This document shows positions 1 through 5,976 of a stretch of DNA of 9,183 nt, one piece after another; position 1 is the stretch's first letter; every line of letters starts with the position of its first letter. The position numbers were made by a program, and so were the translations under genes. Under the pieces are notes generated by a model that worked only from the letters and a program-made list of their open reading frames with translations, had not been told where the DNA came from and searched no databases. Source of the stretch: RGIG2945 sp045540355 (lineage in GTDB: Bacteria; Bacillota; Clostridia; Oscillospirales; Acutalibacteraceae). The stretch covers positions 1 to 9,183 of the forward strand of contig JAZQHB010000044.1 of NCBI GenBank assembly GCA_045540355.1, read 5' to 3'.

Positions 1-920
1 GCTTTTGTCAGGTCAACAACCATAACGTTTTCCTGAGCATCGGCAGAAAGTCTTTCTGCAATTTCGGGATAACTTTTTACATTTTTAAAATCAGCGGTAT
101 TAAGTGTTATACCACCATTGATAATAACCTCACCGTTATAAGAACAGTATGTTACGGGACATTCCTCTGTGCCTGAATCCTCTTTGGTAAGTTCGAGAGA
201 AGACACACGGTATTCACCGCCTTCTATGCAAACCGTAATTCCGTTTTTGCCTGCTTTATCTGTGTTTCTTACAGCTTCAACAGCTTTTTCAATTGTCAGA
301 AACGGTGAATCTTTTGTACCGTTGTTTTTGTCATTGCCATTTGTGCTTACATAAAAATCTCCGACCATCATTTTAGCATCATCCTTTTCTTGCGATAGTG
401 CAGTAAAAACAGGTACAGGTGCTATGTAATCTTCGTAAATCAAATCATAGATATGTGATTTGATATAGGTATGACTTCCGAAGAGAAACCCGATAACAAT
501 AAGTACGGAGAGAATGACTTTTAAAACCTTGTTGTTAAATATCCTGAACACACAAAGCAGAGCCATAACAGATGTAATGATGAATGTGAGATACACGGGA
601 ATAACCATTGCCGCCAACTCAAGCTCACCGCTGCCGATTACGGCATTTATCAAAAACATAAGTCCCATAAGGACAAACGCAAAGACCAAAGCCGTTAAAA
701 CTGCATTCAATGCTTTTTTCTTTTTATCCGCTTTTTTGCTCAGCGGTATCGAAAGCAATGCCCCGCCAAGGCAAACAACAAAGCCGAGAATAAACTGAAG
801 CGGTGTATATTCAAAACAGAGATATTGCATGTGGTAGTAATATAAACCGACAATTGCAAAAGCTATGCCCAAAACAAGACAAATTGTTCCGGAAATTATT
901 GTTTTCAAGGGTTTCTTCAT
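1..920 (-). CDS. Membrane-anchored protein with right-handed beta-helix-type outer domain (partial, runs off left edge)
   Basis: I translated this by hand from ATG at 918-920, which has an AGGAGG site 9-10 nt upstream; 306 codons are visible and the frame stays open to the edge. Five hydrophobic segments are visible at about residues 8-28, 41-60, 71-95, 102-125 and 132-152, with a Lys-rich loop at 62-69. From residue 189 the soluble part begins with YVSTNGNDKNNGT, then SPF and an IEKAVEAVR helix. That is the usual opening of secreted parallel beta-helix (pectate-lyase-like, DUF1565-type) proteins, and IEGGEYRV and YNGEVIINGG resemble the next coils. An odd number of helices with the charged N-terminus inside would place this domain outside the cell. 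A carbohydrate-binding or polysaccharide-degrading role is inferred from the fold; no catalytic residues fall in the window. It has its own promoter. Confidence 0.85.
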   Translation of the reverse strand, partial: MKKPLKTIISGTICLVLGIAFAIVGLYYYHMQYLCFEYTPLQFILGFVVCLGGALLSIPLSKKADKKKKALNAVLTALVFAFVLMGLMFLINAVIGSGELELAAMVIPVYLTFIITSVMALLCVFRIFNNKVLKVILSVLIVIGFLFGSHTYIKSHIYDLIYEDYIAPVPVFTALSQEKDDAKMMVGDFYVSTNGNDKNNGTKDSPFLTIEKAVEAVRNTDKAGKNGITVCIEGGEYRVSSLELTKEDSGTEECPVTYCSYNGEVIINGGITLNTADFKNVKSYPEIAERLSADAQENVMVVDLTK

Positions 921-957
921 AAAAATAAATCCTCCTGAATTCTGATTTGTTGAAATA

Positions 958-987
958 ATTATAGCACAATGTAACCTTTCTTTTCAA
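958..987 (-). promoter_or_regulatory. Sigma-A-type promoter of the beta-helix membrane protein gene
   Basis: Read on the minus strand, TTGAAA (982-987) is followed by an 18-nt spacer and TATAAT (958-963), preceded by TG-n (extended -10). It lies about 40 nt upstream of the start codon at 920. No convincing terminator for the upstream oxidoreductase gene is visible in the rest of 921-1069. Confidence 0.7.
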
Positions 988-1069
988 TCGCCGGTGACAA
1001 AATACTCCCTGCGTTTCTGTGTTATGTAGTTATGTTTGTTGCCCCGATAAATTGGAATTTAATCGATAC

Positions 1070-2329
1070 TTATATTCCTATAATTTCTCTGATTTCTTTT
1101 GCGTCAACATCATTAAGACTGCAATTATTGAAAACTGCGATATAAGCCGCAACACCTGCAGCTTCACCGATTCCTACGCAGATAGGCATTGCCCTGAAAT
1201 TTGAATGTGCCATATGTGTACCCGAAATGTTTCTTCCGCAAAGCAGAAGGTTTTCTTTAATTTCAGGAATAAGACAGCCATAAGGAATGGTATACCCTTT
1301 ATCTTGCTGAAAATGCTTTTGTACCCCTGTTTTGTCAAGACCTGACCCCGTAATATTATGTACATCAAAATTGAAGTAAGCATCTTTTACAACATAATCA
1401 TCAAAGACTTTCGCTTCGAGAATATCTTGCTCATTCAAGGTGTATTTACCCTTGAAATGTCTTGTTTCACGAATGCCCATAAGGGAAGCAGAGCTGATAA
1501 CATAACATTTTTCGTAACCGGGAACAAAATTACGCAGATATTTTACTATGTCATCCATCTGTCTGCGACAAGTGAGAGTTGCTTTTGTTAAATCCTCTGC
1601 ATCTGTACCGTCAATATTAACAGCATTTGTCATATTGCAGGTAACAATACCCGGAAGTGTTGATTTATATGTAAGAATATGTCCTGCAGGATAAGGAATA
1701 TGTTCTTTGGCAAGAGCCTGAAGTTCACCGTTCGGTGTTTCATAGGTTGATTCAAATGAACCTAAAAATACAGCTCGGTCATAGTCAACACCGCCGACTT
1801 TGAACATAAGTGTTGCAGGTTGCATTTTATTATCATTTTCTCTGCCGAGAACAAGTTCTGCTCCTGCTCTTGCAGCAATATCACCGTCACCCGTAGCATC
1901 AATAGTAATTTTTGCATAAATATCTGTTTTGCCCGATTTGTTGATAACGGTTGCACCGAGGATTTTGTCTCCATCGCAGATTGCATCCTCAGCGAAAGTA
2001 TAAAGCATGAGCTTGCAACCAACCTCACAAAGCATTTCAAGATAAAGTGTTTTCAGTTTTTCAGGGTCTATCAGGTTGGTGATTTCGTTTTTGAATTCAC
2101 CTTCATTATTTTCAGATGTTCTTTTCAGAATTTCATAATACAAAGGACTTGTGCAACTGCCTGTCCAATGGCTCATAAGACCTGAAGTTGAAATTCCGCC
2201 AACATCTCCGCTTTGCTCAACAAGAATAACCTTTGCACCATTTTTTGCAGCAGTATATGCCGCTGCAAATCCGGAAGGACCACTTCCGAGAACAAGAACA
2301 TCGGTATGTAATTCAAACGTTTTAATCAT
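1070..2329 (-). CDS. FAD-dependent oxidoreductase (FAD_oxidored family)
   Basis: A 419-aa flavoprotein of typical length for the PF12831-like family. The N-terminal Rossmann dinucleotide site is clear: VLGSGPSG (GxGxxG at residues 15-20) and an acidic E38 ending the second strand to bind the ADP ribose, followed by GDVGGISTSG. A middle segment has the second FAD contact IDATGDGDIAARAGA. The C-terminus has LLLCGRNISGTHMAHSNFRAM and GIGEAAGVAA (about 362-395), the usual closing FAD motif. No signal peptide or transmembrane segment is seen, so it is probably cytoplasmic. The substrate cannot be named from sequence. The start ATG has a GAGG site about 9 nt upstream and lies 35 nt after the stop of the P-loop gene, so the two are probably cotranscribed. 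Confidence 0.85.
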   Translation of the reverse strand: MIKTFELHTDVLVLGSGPSGFAAAYTAAKNGAKVILVEQSGDVGGISTSGLMSHWTGSCTSPLYYEILKRTSENNEGEFKNEITNLIDPEKLKTLYLEMLCEVGCKLMLYTFAEDAICDGDKILGATVINKSGKTDIYAKITIDATGDGDIAARAGAELVLGRENDNKMQPATLMFKVGGVDYDRAVFLGSFESTYETPNGELQALAKEHIPYPAGHILTYKSTLPGIVTCNMTNAVNIDGTDAEDLTKATLTCRRQMDDIVKYLRNFVPGYEKCYVISSASLMGIRETRHFKGKYTLNEQDILEAKVFDDYVVKDAYFNFDVHNITGSGLDKTGVQKHFQQDKGYTIPYGCLIPEIKENLLLCGRNISGTHMAHSNFRAMPICVGIGEAAGVAAYIAVFNNCSLNDVDAKEIREIIGI

Positions 2330-2364
2330 ATTTAATACCTCAAATTATAAGTGGGAATTTGTCG

Positions 2365-2880
2365 TTACAAATCAATGTTGATTTCGTATTTATCTTCAAT
2401 AAGCAAATAGTTCACGTTATGCTTTTGTGCAAGAGATAACACTTCTGCATTATCTTCCAATACACTTTCTATTGTACACCATTCATTGTCCAAACGATTT
2501 TCAATTATATTTGCGTATCCCTTTATATCCGCAAAATGATTTCTTATATAGTTCTCGCTCATTACAAGGCAATAATATCTAATATTTTGAATATATTTGG
2601 AGTCAAAGTCTTTTTGCCAATCGAACGGAATATAGCAACCTTCAACAATTAAGTTCTGCTTGTTCTCAACAGCAGTTTTTATCATTTCACGAACAATTGG
2701 CCACAGGTATGAAGTCAAATCGCTATCATCACTCATCGGTGTAAGGGCTGTATTACCGCTACGAATTAACCCCATCTTCAAATGGTCAATGGACAAATAT
2801 GGGTATTTATATTTTTCAAGCAGTTGCTGTGCAAGTGCGGTTTTTCCCGTATGAGATGCGCCTGTAATTAAAATAATCAT
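2365..2880 (-). CDS. Small P-loop NTPase, adenylate-kinase-like nucleoside/metabolite kinase
   Basis: A 171-aa soluble protein. Walker A is GASHTGKT (residues 7-14). An Asp after the second strand (YLSID, D32) sits where small-molecule kinases of this fold hold their substrate, and LIVEG (77-81) is the Walker B-like strand. Arginines near residues 113-129 could form the lid. This architecture is shared by proteins often labelled adenylate kinase, 2-phosphoglycerate kinase-like or zeta-toxin-like; it is shorter than a true adenylate kinase (about 215 aa) and lacks the zinc-binding LID. ATP binding and a phosphotransfer role are well supported; the acceptor is unknown. The ATG is preceded by AAGGA. 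It is the first gene of a likely pair with the FAD oxidoreductase downstream, and 138 nt separate it from the upstream malQ. Confidence 0.75.
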   Translation of the reverse strand: MIILITGASHTGKTALAQQLLEKYKYPYLSIDHLKMGLIRSGNTALTPMSDDSDLTSYLWPIVREMIKTAVENKQNLIVEGCYIPFDWQKDFDSKYIQNIRYYCLVMSENYIRNHFADIKGYANIIENRLDNEWCTIESVLEDNAEVLSLAQKHNVNYLLIEDKYEINIDL

Positions 2881-2930
2881 TAGCTTTCGTCCTTACGAAT
2901 TCTTATTTGTCGAGATATTTAAAAGGAAAG

Positions 2931-2949
2931 CGCAATAGTTTTTATTGCG
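2931..2949 (-). terminator. Possible malQ terminator (hairpin with weak U-tract)
   Basis: A perfect 7-bp inverted repeat CGCAATA/TATTGCG with a 5-nt loop. On the minus strand it is followed by CTTTCCTTTT, a weak U-tract. It lies 70 nt past the malQ stop and could separate malQ from the downstream pair, or only attenuate read-through. Confidence 0.4.
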
Positions 2950-3018
2950 AACAACCATCGGTTTTTAGTCCATGTGCAAGGTGTATCAATATGTATTATG
3001 TAACTTTTTATGTAATTT

Positions 3019-4539
3019 TTATTTTTCAAAAACGGGATATGTTCTTCTGAAAACAGAATTTAATTTTCTGAAATAATCAAAATCTACATTATCAATTGTT
3101 TCCTTTGTTGTGCGGTAACGCCAATTTTTTTCAGGAACACCCGGAATATTCATTCTTGCATCGCTTCCGAATCCGCACATATCCTGAAAAGCAATAATTG
3201 CCGTGTTGGAAGAAGATTTCCATACACTTTCTATGATCTTGCGACAACTTTCAGATTTATAACCGCCGTCACCCCAGTTTTGTCCCGTAAAACCTATGTA
3301 TTCGAGGGCAAATGCTCTTTCTTTCTCACTTGCTTCCCATAACCAACCAAGCAGTGTGTTATTATCGTGCGTACCGCAGTAATTTACAGAATTTATAACT
3401 GTGTTGTGGGGAAGATGCAAAGAATCTGCATCGGGGTCAAAACCGAACTGAACAACTTTCATTCCGGGGAAACCTGTGTTTGAAAGCAATTTAATTACAT
3501 CTTCTCCAAAAGTACCCAGATCTTCTGCAATAATCGGAAGTTCACCGAAAGCTTCTTTTACCTTGTCGAAAAGTTTCATTCCGGGACCTTTTGCCCATGC
3601 TCCGTTTTTGGCAGTATCAGAATCGGCGGGGATTTCCCAATATGAAGCAAATGCTCTGAAATGATCAATTCTTACACAATCATAGGTTTTAAGCGATTGT
3701 GAAATTCTTGAAAGCCACCACTTGAAACCGTCTTTTTCCATATAATCCCAATCATAAAGGGGATTTCCCCACAACTGTCCGTCTTCGGAAAAATAATCAG
3801 GAGGACATCCGGCAACTTTTTTCGGTTTAAGTGTTTCTTTATCTATCATAAACTGAGAAACATTCGCCCAGACATCGCAGGAATCCATAGCAACATATAT
3901 GGGCATATCACCTATAATTGCAATCCCTTTGCTGTTTGCATATGTCTTTACAGCGTTCCATTGCTTATAGAAAAGATACTGAGTGAATTTCCAGAAAGCA
4001 CATTCTTCTTCAAACTCTCCTCTCAAAGCATCAGCAGACGAAAAATGTGCATATTTCTCATCCCACTCCCACCAAGGAGCATCATTGTACTTATCTTTGA
4101 GTGCCATAAAAAGTGAAAAATCAGAAAGCCATGTATTTTCTTTATCGAAATCTTTTATTTTCTGTGCCGTTTCAGCATTTATGTTAAGAAATGCCTTCCT
4201 GAGAAGCTTCAGCCTTTTTTCTGATGCAAACTCATAGTCGGCAGTATAGGGAGAACCGTGGTATATATTCTCTTCATAGTCTTCCTTTGTACAAAGGCCA
4301 TCTTCATATAAAGCCTTAGGATCAATAAAAAGAATATTTCCCGCAAAAGCAGATGCCGAACAATAAGGCGAATTAGCTTTATCTACTGGGTTAAAAGGCA
4401 AAACCTGCCAATACCCGAAATTCATTGATTGCAGTTTGTCAACAAAATATCTGCAGTTTTTATCAAAAACACCAACACCATAATCTGAAGGAATGGTAGA
4501 AATATGCATAAGTACACCCGCACCACGTTTGTTTAACAT
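3019..4539 (-). CDS. malQ: 4-alpha-glucanotransferase (amylomaltase, GH77)
   Basis: A 506-aa enzyme that transfers alpha-1,4-glucan segments between maltodextrins in the cytoplasm, in maltose/starch/glycogen use. The GH77 hallmarks are in order: YWQVLPFNP and SPYCSASAFAGN near the N-terminus; GDMPIYVA (about 210-217); RIDHFR with the nucleophile D292; AEDLG with the acid/base E339; GTHDNNT with D392. These positions almost match the numbering of the Thermus enzyme (293, 340, 395), so it is a compact, full-length MalQ. The reading frame extends 27 codons further upstream, but I chose the ATG at 4537-4539 because an AGGGGTG site precedes it, the family starts at the residues LNKRGAGVL, and the extension would reach back to 4620, close to the promoter. 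HFRAF replaces the commoner HFRGF. It is monocistronic or leads into the genes downstream. Confidence 0.95.
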   Translation of the reverse strand: MLNKRGAGVLMHISTIPSDYGVGVFDKNCRYFVDKLQSMNFGYWQVLPFNPVDKANSPYCSASAFAGNILFIDPKALYEDGLCTKEDYEENIYHGSPYTADYEFASEKRLKLLRKAFLNINAETAQKIKDFDKENTWLSDFSLFMALKDKYNDAPWWEWDEKYAHFSSADALRGEFEEECAFWKFTQYLFYKQWNAVKTYANSKGIAIIGDMPIYVAMDSCDVWANVSQFMIDKETLKPKKVAGCPPDYFSEDGQLWGNPLYDWDYMEKDGFKWWLSRISQSLKTYDCVRIDHFRAFASYWEIPADSDTAKNGAWAKGPGMKLFDKVKEAFGELPIIAEDLGTFGEDVIKLLSNTGFPGMKVVQFGFDPDADSLHLPHNTVINSVNYCGTHDNNTLLGWLWEASEKERAFALEYIGFTGQNWGDGGYKSESCRKIIESVWKSSSNTAIIAFQDMCGFGSDARMNIPGVPEKNWRYRTTKETIDNVDFDYFRKLNSVFRRTYPVFEK

Positions 4540-4612
4540 AAAAACACCCCTATGTAATAATTTTACCGTAACAATTAAACGGAACCATATAAGTCTATCA
4601 TATAGCCGATTT

Positions 4613-4635
4613 GTTGACAATATGTTTTGTCGAAC
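4613..4635. promoter_or_regulatory. Operator-like imperfect palindrome at the malQ transcription start
   Basis: The arms GTTGACAA (4613-4620) and TTGTCGAAC (4627-4635) are inverted copies that differ by one inserted base, with a 6-nt centre. The palindrome sits immediately downstream of the malQ -10, over the expected start site, where a repressor would block initiation. LacI-family control of maltodextrin genes is common in Firmicutes, but the regulator here is a guess. Confidence 0.35.
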
Positions 4636-4637
4636 TA

Positions 4638-4667
4638 ATTATACCACCCATACTGGCAAAAAGGCAA
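4638..4667 (-). promoter_or_regulatory. malQ promoter (extended -10)
   Basis: On the minus strand, TTGCCT (4662-4667), an 18-nt spacer and TATAAT (4638-4643) preceded by TG-n. Transcription would start near 4631, giving a leader of about 90 nt before the malQ ATG. Confidence 0.65.
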
Positions 4668-4710
4668 CTGTTTTTTACTGTTATGAGTGACAGGGGTGGT
4701 GATTTTATAC

Positions 4711-4745
4711 TCCGTAAAACTTTTACACTTACGGAACTGCCGTAA
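4711..4745. repeat. Three-part inverted repeat CCGTAA / TTACGG / CCGTAA
   Basis: TTACGG at 4729-4734 can pair with CCGTAA at 4712-4717 (7 bp with flanks, 11-nt loop) or with the second copy at 4740-4745 (5-nt loop). The two pairings exclude each other. CCGTAAAA is repeated directly at 4712 and 4740. Confidence 0.6.
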
Positions 4746-4753
4746 AAATGAAA

Positions 4754-4778
4754 AAAGCACTCATTTTTAGAGTGCTTT
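4754..4778 (-). terminator. Rho-independent terminator, minus-strand direction
   Basis: A perfect 9-bp stem AAAGCACTC/GAGTGCTTT with a 7-nt loop. On the minus strand it runs directly into a TTTTTT tract and then more T-rich sequence. It is the second of two in tandem. Confidence 0.65.
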
Positions 4779-4792
4779 AAGGTATAAAAAAG

Positions 4793-4824
4793 ACCGAAAC
4801 CCCTATAAATCAAGGGATTTCGGT
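4793..4824 (-). terminator. Rho-independent terminator, minus-strand direction
   Basis: A 12-bp stem with one mismatch, ACCGAAACCCCT/AGGGATTTCGGT, with an 8-nt loop. On the minus strand the stem is followed by CTTTTTTAT. No minus-strand gene lies between it and 4937, so it may be left over from a lost gene or stop read-through from the tRNA side. Confidence 0.7.
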
Positions 4825-4830
4825 TGTATT

Positions 4831-4849
4831 ACCTAAGCTGTACTTAGGT
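4831..4849. repeat. Short perfect inverted repeat
   Basis: ACCTAAG and CTTAGGT surround the 5-nt loop CTGTA. It adjoins the terminator at 4793-4824 and has no T-tract of its own on either side, so it may be a regulator site or a relic. Confidence 0.5.
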
Positions 4850-4882
4850 GGTGCGAGTGTTCATGAGGGATTATGCTTTATA

Positions 4883-4911
4883 TTTACTTTTGTTTTCGGG
4901 TATGTTATACT
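4883..4911 (+). promoter_or_regulatory. Promoter of the DUF5071-like gene
   Basis: TTTACT (4883-4888), a 17-nt spacer and TATACT (4906-4911). This puts the start near 4918, only about 20 nt before the ATG, and the ribosome site GAGGTG (4923-4928) falls just inside the transcript. Confidence 0.6.
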
Positions 4912-4936
4912 TAATATAAAGCGAGGTGTTTTTTAG

Positions 4937-5344
4937 ATGACATTAGACGAAATATATGAATCATTTATTTGGGATGCATCATACACTGATGAAGAATATG
5001 AATCTAAGATTGCTTTTGGCATAAATGAGGCCAAAAAATATAAATACCTTTATCCTTTTATTCAACCGGTAATTCCCGAAAAATCAAAATGCATATGGGA
5101 ACCGTGTGCAAGGATTATTGCATTAAAATCAGATGAAGAACTCAAGCCATATTTGTGTTTATTATTTGAGTGGTTACAAGATTTGAATTGGCCCGGCGCT
5201 TATGTGATTTTTGAGAGATTATTAAAAATGCCTTTTTCATTATTGGAAAATGAATTAAATCATTGTAAATGGCGAGCTGAAAGAGAAAACGATGAGTTAT
5301 GGTTGATGGCTCTTAAAGATTTTAGTAAACAAATAAATTTGTAA
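4937..5344 (+). CDS. Small DUF5071-like protein
   Basis: A 135-aa acidic, Trp-rich, probably all-helical cytoplasmic protein with no signal peptide or membrane segment. The stretch LLFEWLQDLNWPGAYVIFERL (about residues 76-96) resembles the EWLQDMNWP core I know from DUF5071 proteins, which have a HEAT-like helical look; this is recognition from memory. Members often stand alone in Firmicutes, sometimes near polymorphic toxins, which makes an immunity role conceivable, but no toxin is visible here. The ATG is preceded by GAGGTG with 8-nt spacing and a close promoter, so it is a single-gene unit. A large hairpin follows the stop by 12 nt. It sits between hairpin clusters beside a tRNA scar, so it may be a later insertion. 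Confidence 0.75.
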   Translation: MTLDEIYESFIWDASYTDEEYESKIAFGINEAKKYKYLYPFIQPVIPEKSKCIWEPCARIIALKSDEELKPYLCLLFEWLQDLNWPGAYVIFERLLKMPFSLLENELNHCKWRAERENDELWLMALKDFSKQINL

Positions 5345-5356
5345 TTTTAAAAACAA

Positions 5357-5405
5357 AACCCACTATGACATCTTTGCAGTAAAGCTGAAAGTGTCATAGT
5401 GGGTT
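5357..5405. terminator. Strong 14-bp hairpin, probable bidirectional terminator
   Basis: AACCCACTATGACA and TGTCATAGTGGGTT pair perfectly around a 21-nt loop that itself contains CTTT/AAAG. On the minus strand a T-rich tract (TTTTGTTTTT) follows, so termination that way is convincing. On the plus strand, 12 nt after the DUF5071-like gene, only ATATACTTTTG follows. Confidence 0.6.
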
Positions 5406-5425
5406 ATATACTTTTGTATAAAAAA

Positions 5426-5463
5426 TTGAGTATTCACAGGTCAAATCCCTTATGAATACTCAA
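5426..5463 (-). terminator. Rho-independent terminator of the tRNA-Pro locus
   Basis: A perfect 11-bp stem TTGAGTATTCA/TGAATACTCAA with a 16-nt loop, followed on the minus strand by TTTTTTAT. It begins only a few bases past the tRNA 3' end, the normal layout for a tRNA gene and its own terminator. This indicates that the sequence left of the fragment is the original downstream flank. Confidence 0.75.
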
Positions 5464-5468
5464 TATGT

Positions 5469-5515
5469 TCGGAGTGACTGGACTTGAACCCATGGCCTCC
5501 TGGTCCCGAACCAAT
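5469..5515 (-). tRNA. 3' half of tRNA-Pro(CGG); 5' half missing (attachment-site-like scar)
   Basis: On the minus strand this reads through the anticodon loop TTCGGGA (5504-5510, anticodon CGG), the 3' anticodon stem, a short variable loop, the T-loop TTCAAGT, and acceptor strand CACTCCG with discriminator A. Proline tRNAs of Firmicutes begin CGGRGTG, which would pair with this acceptor, but no CGGAGTG and no D-arm are found upstream. The sequence becomes unrelated next to the anticodon loop. CCA is not encoded cleanly (ACA). The T-stem has one mismatch and one wobble, so the copy is decaying. It is not a functional tRNA. 3' tRNA halves like this arise when an element inserts by site-specific recombination and displaces the 5' half. 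Confidence 0.75.
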
Positions 5516-5595
5516 AGGTTATCAGATTCATGACGTTTGTAAAAGCTAATAATATAGCCGTTTTTTCTTTTATACACTTTAAAATTACTTGAAGT

Positions 5596-5639
5596 TGTGC
5601 CCAAAAGATGTGCCGATAAAAATGTGTACAAATTGTACA
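5596..5639. repeat. Spaced TGTGCC/TGTGTA/TGTACA repeats ending in a TGTACA palindrome
   Basis: TGTGCC occurs at 5596 and 5609, TGTGTA at 5623 and TGTACA at 5634, starting 13, 14 and 11 nt apart. The last two overlap a perfect 15-nt palindrome with a central A at 5625-5639. Regular spacing about one helical turn apart suggests protein binding, for example accessory sites near the recombination site, but it could be chance. Confidence 0.4.
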
Positions 5640-5690
5640 AAGAGATTATTTGTTTGATATCATTAGTTTTTTATTATGTGTCGTTAATAA

Positions 5691-5837
5691 AAAATCTTCC
5701 TATATCATATTCTCAGAGCGGTTGCTTTTTCTCAGTTTGAAAGTGCTAAAAATAAATATATTTCAGGGGAATTGACTGTCCGCCAAGCAGCAGAATTTTG
5801 CGGAATGAATTACTCAACTTTTTACAGAAAAATCTAA
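5691..5837 (+). pseudogene. C-terminal relic of a small serine recombinase/resolvase (HTH part)
   Basis: Forty-eight open codons between stops, with no start codon or ribosome site. The end reads FESAKNKYISGELTVRQAAE and then FCGMNYSTFYRKI, followed by a stop. The pattern KY-x-x-GE-[IL]-x-x-RQAAE-x-x-G-M-x-x-x-TFYRK is the helix-turn-helix tail of small serine recombinases and resolvases of Clostridia. The catalytic N-terminal domain (about 140 aa with the active Ser) is absent, and stop codons precede the fragment. It is a dead remnant of a mobile element beside the tRNA scar. A short orphan HTH protein is the alternative but lacks a start. Confidence 0.6.
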
Positions 5838-5871
5838 GAATATTTGTGTAAAAAGGTAGACTTTTTGAAAC

Positions 5872-5900
5872 GGTTGTGATATCATAAAACAGAATATAAT
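5872..5900 (+). promoter_or_regulatory. Likely promoter of the pseudokinase/RDD-FHA/kinase operon
   Basis: A perfect TATAAT lies at 5895-5900. The -35 is poor: GGTTGT at 5872-5877 (17-nt spacer) or TTGTGA at 5874-5879 (15 nt). Transcription would start near 5907, just before the leader hairpin. A weak -35 suggests a low or activated promoter. Confidence 0.45.
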
Positions 5901-5909
5901 AATCTGGGA

Positions 5910-5950
5910 AAATGTGTTGTTTTTGAAAGTCTGATTTTTGCAACACATTT
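5910..5950 (+). promoter_or_regulatory. Leader hairpin of the kinase operon
   Basis: AAATGTGTTG and CAACACATTT form a perfect 10-bp stem around a 21-nt T-rich loop. It would start at the very 5' end of the mRNA and finish 12 nt before the ribosome site. No T-tract follows, so it is more likely an mRNA-stabilising element or an operator than a terminator. Confidence 0.45.
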
Positions 5951-5962
5951 CAATTTGTCTTT

Positions 5963-5968
5963 GGAGGT
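5963..5968 (+). promoter_or_regulatory. Ribosome binding site deciding a GTG start
   Basis: GGAGGT is spaced 8 nt from GTG at 5977. It supports this codon over the earlier in-frame TTG at 5938, which would place translation inside the leader hairpin. Confidence 0.7.
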
Positions 5969-5976
5969 GTATAGCT

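Larger units (their letters stand above)
4540..4936. other. 397-nt divergent intergenic region, rich in hairpins, no gene
   Basis: This lies between the 5' ends of malQ (minus) and the small DUF5071-like gene (plus). It holds the malQ promoter, an operator-like palindrome, a three-part CCGTAA/TTACGG repeat, two minus-strand terminators, a 7-bp inverted repeat and the plus-strand promoter. Open frames here are short and show no conserved protein. The terminators have no visible minus-strand gene to serve. Confidence 0.7.
5345..5976. other. 632-nt region without an intact gene: terminators, tRNA fragment, recombinase relic, operon leader
   Basis: In order it holds a 14-bp hairpin, a minus-strand terminator, the 3' half of a tRNA-Pro, spaced TGTGCC-type repeats with a TGTACA palindrome, a serine-recombinase C-terminal relic, and the promoter and leader hairpin of the kinase operon. 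The minus-strand frame from about 5640 into the tRNA fragment matches no protein I know. Confidence 0.75.

Noticed and set aside
1045..1066. CGATAAATT/AATTTAATCG inverted repeat just after the FAD oxidoreductase stop, considered as a terminator.
   Set aside because: The loop would be about 2 nt, the stem is AT-rich with a bulge and no T-tract follows.
1820..2185. A 121-codon plus-strand frame opposite the FAD oxidoreductase gene.
   Set aside because: It is Cys/Phe/Ile-rich antisense translation of a clear flavoenzyme gene, with no ribosome site or recognisable domain.
4540..4620. Longer malQ start at 4620 adding 27 residues.
   Set aside because: The extension has no ribosome site, no family similarity and would begin at the expected transcription start; the ATG at 4539 has both.
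4845..4875. A minus-strand ACTCGCACCA preceded by AATCCC, resembling the 3' end of another tRNA.
   Set aside because: No T-loop (TTCRA), no pairing T-stem and no acceptor partner are present, so a tRNA relic cannot be supported.
5434..5640. Minus-strand frame of 68 codons leading into the tRNA fragment, considered as an integrase C-terminus.
   Set aside because: It starts with TTG without a ribosome site, has no integrase motifs and runs through the tRNA half and its terminator.
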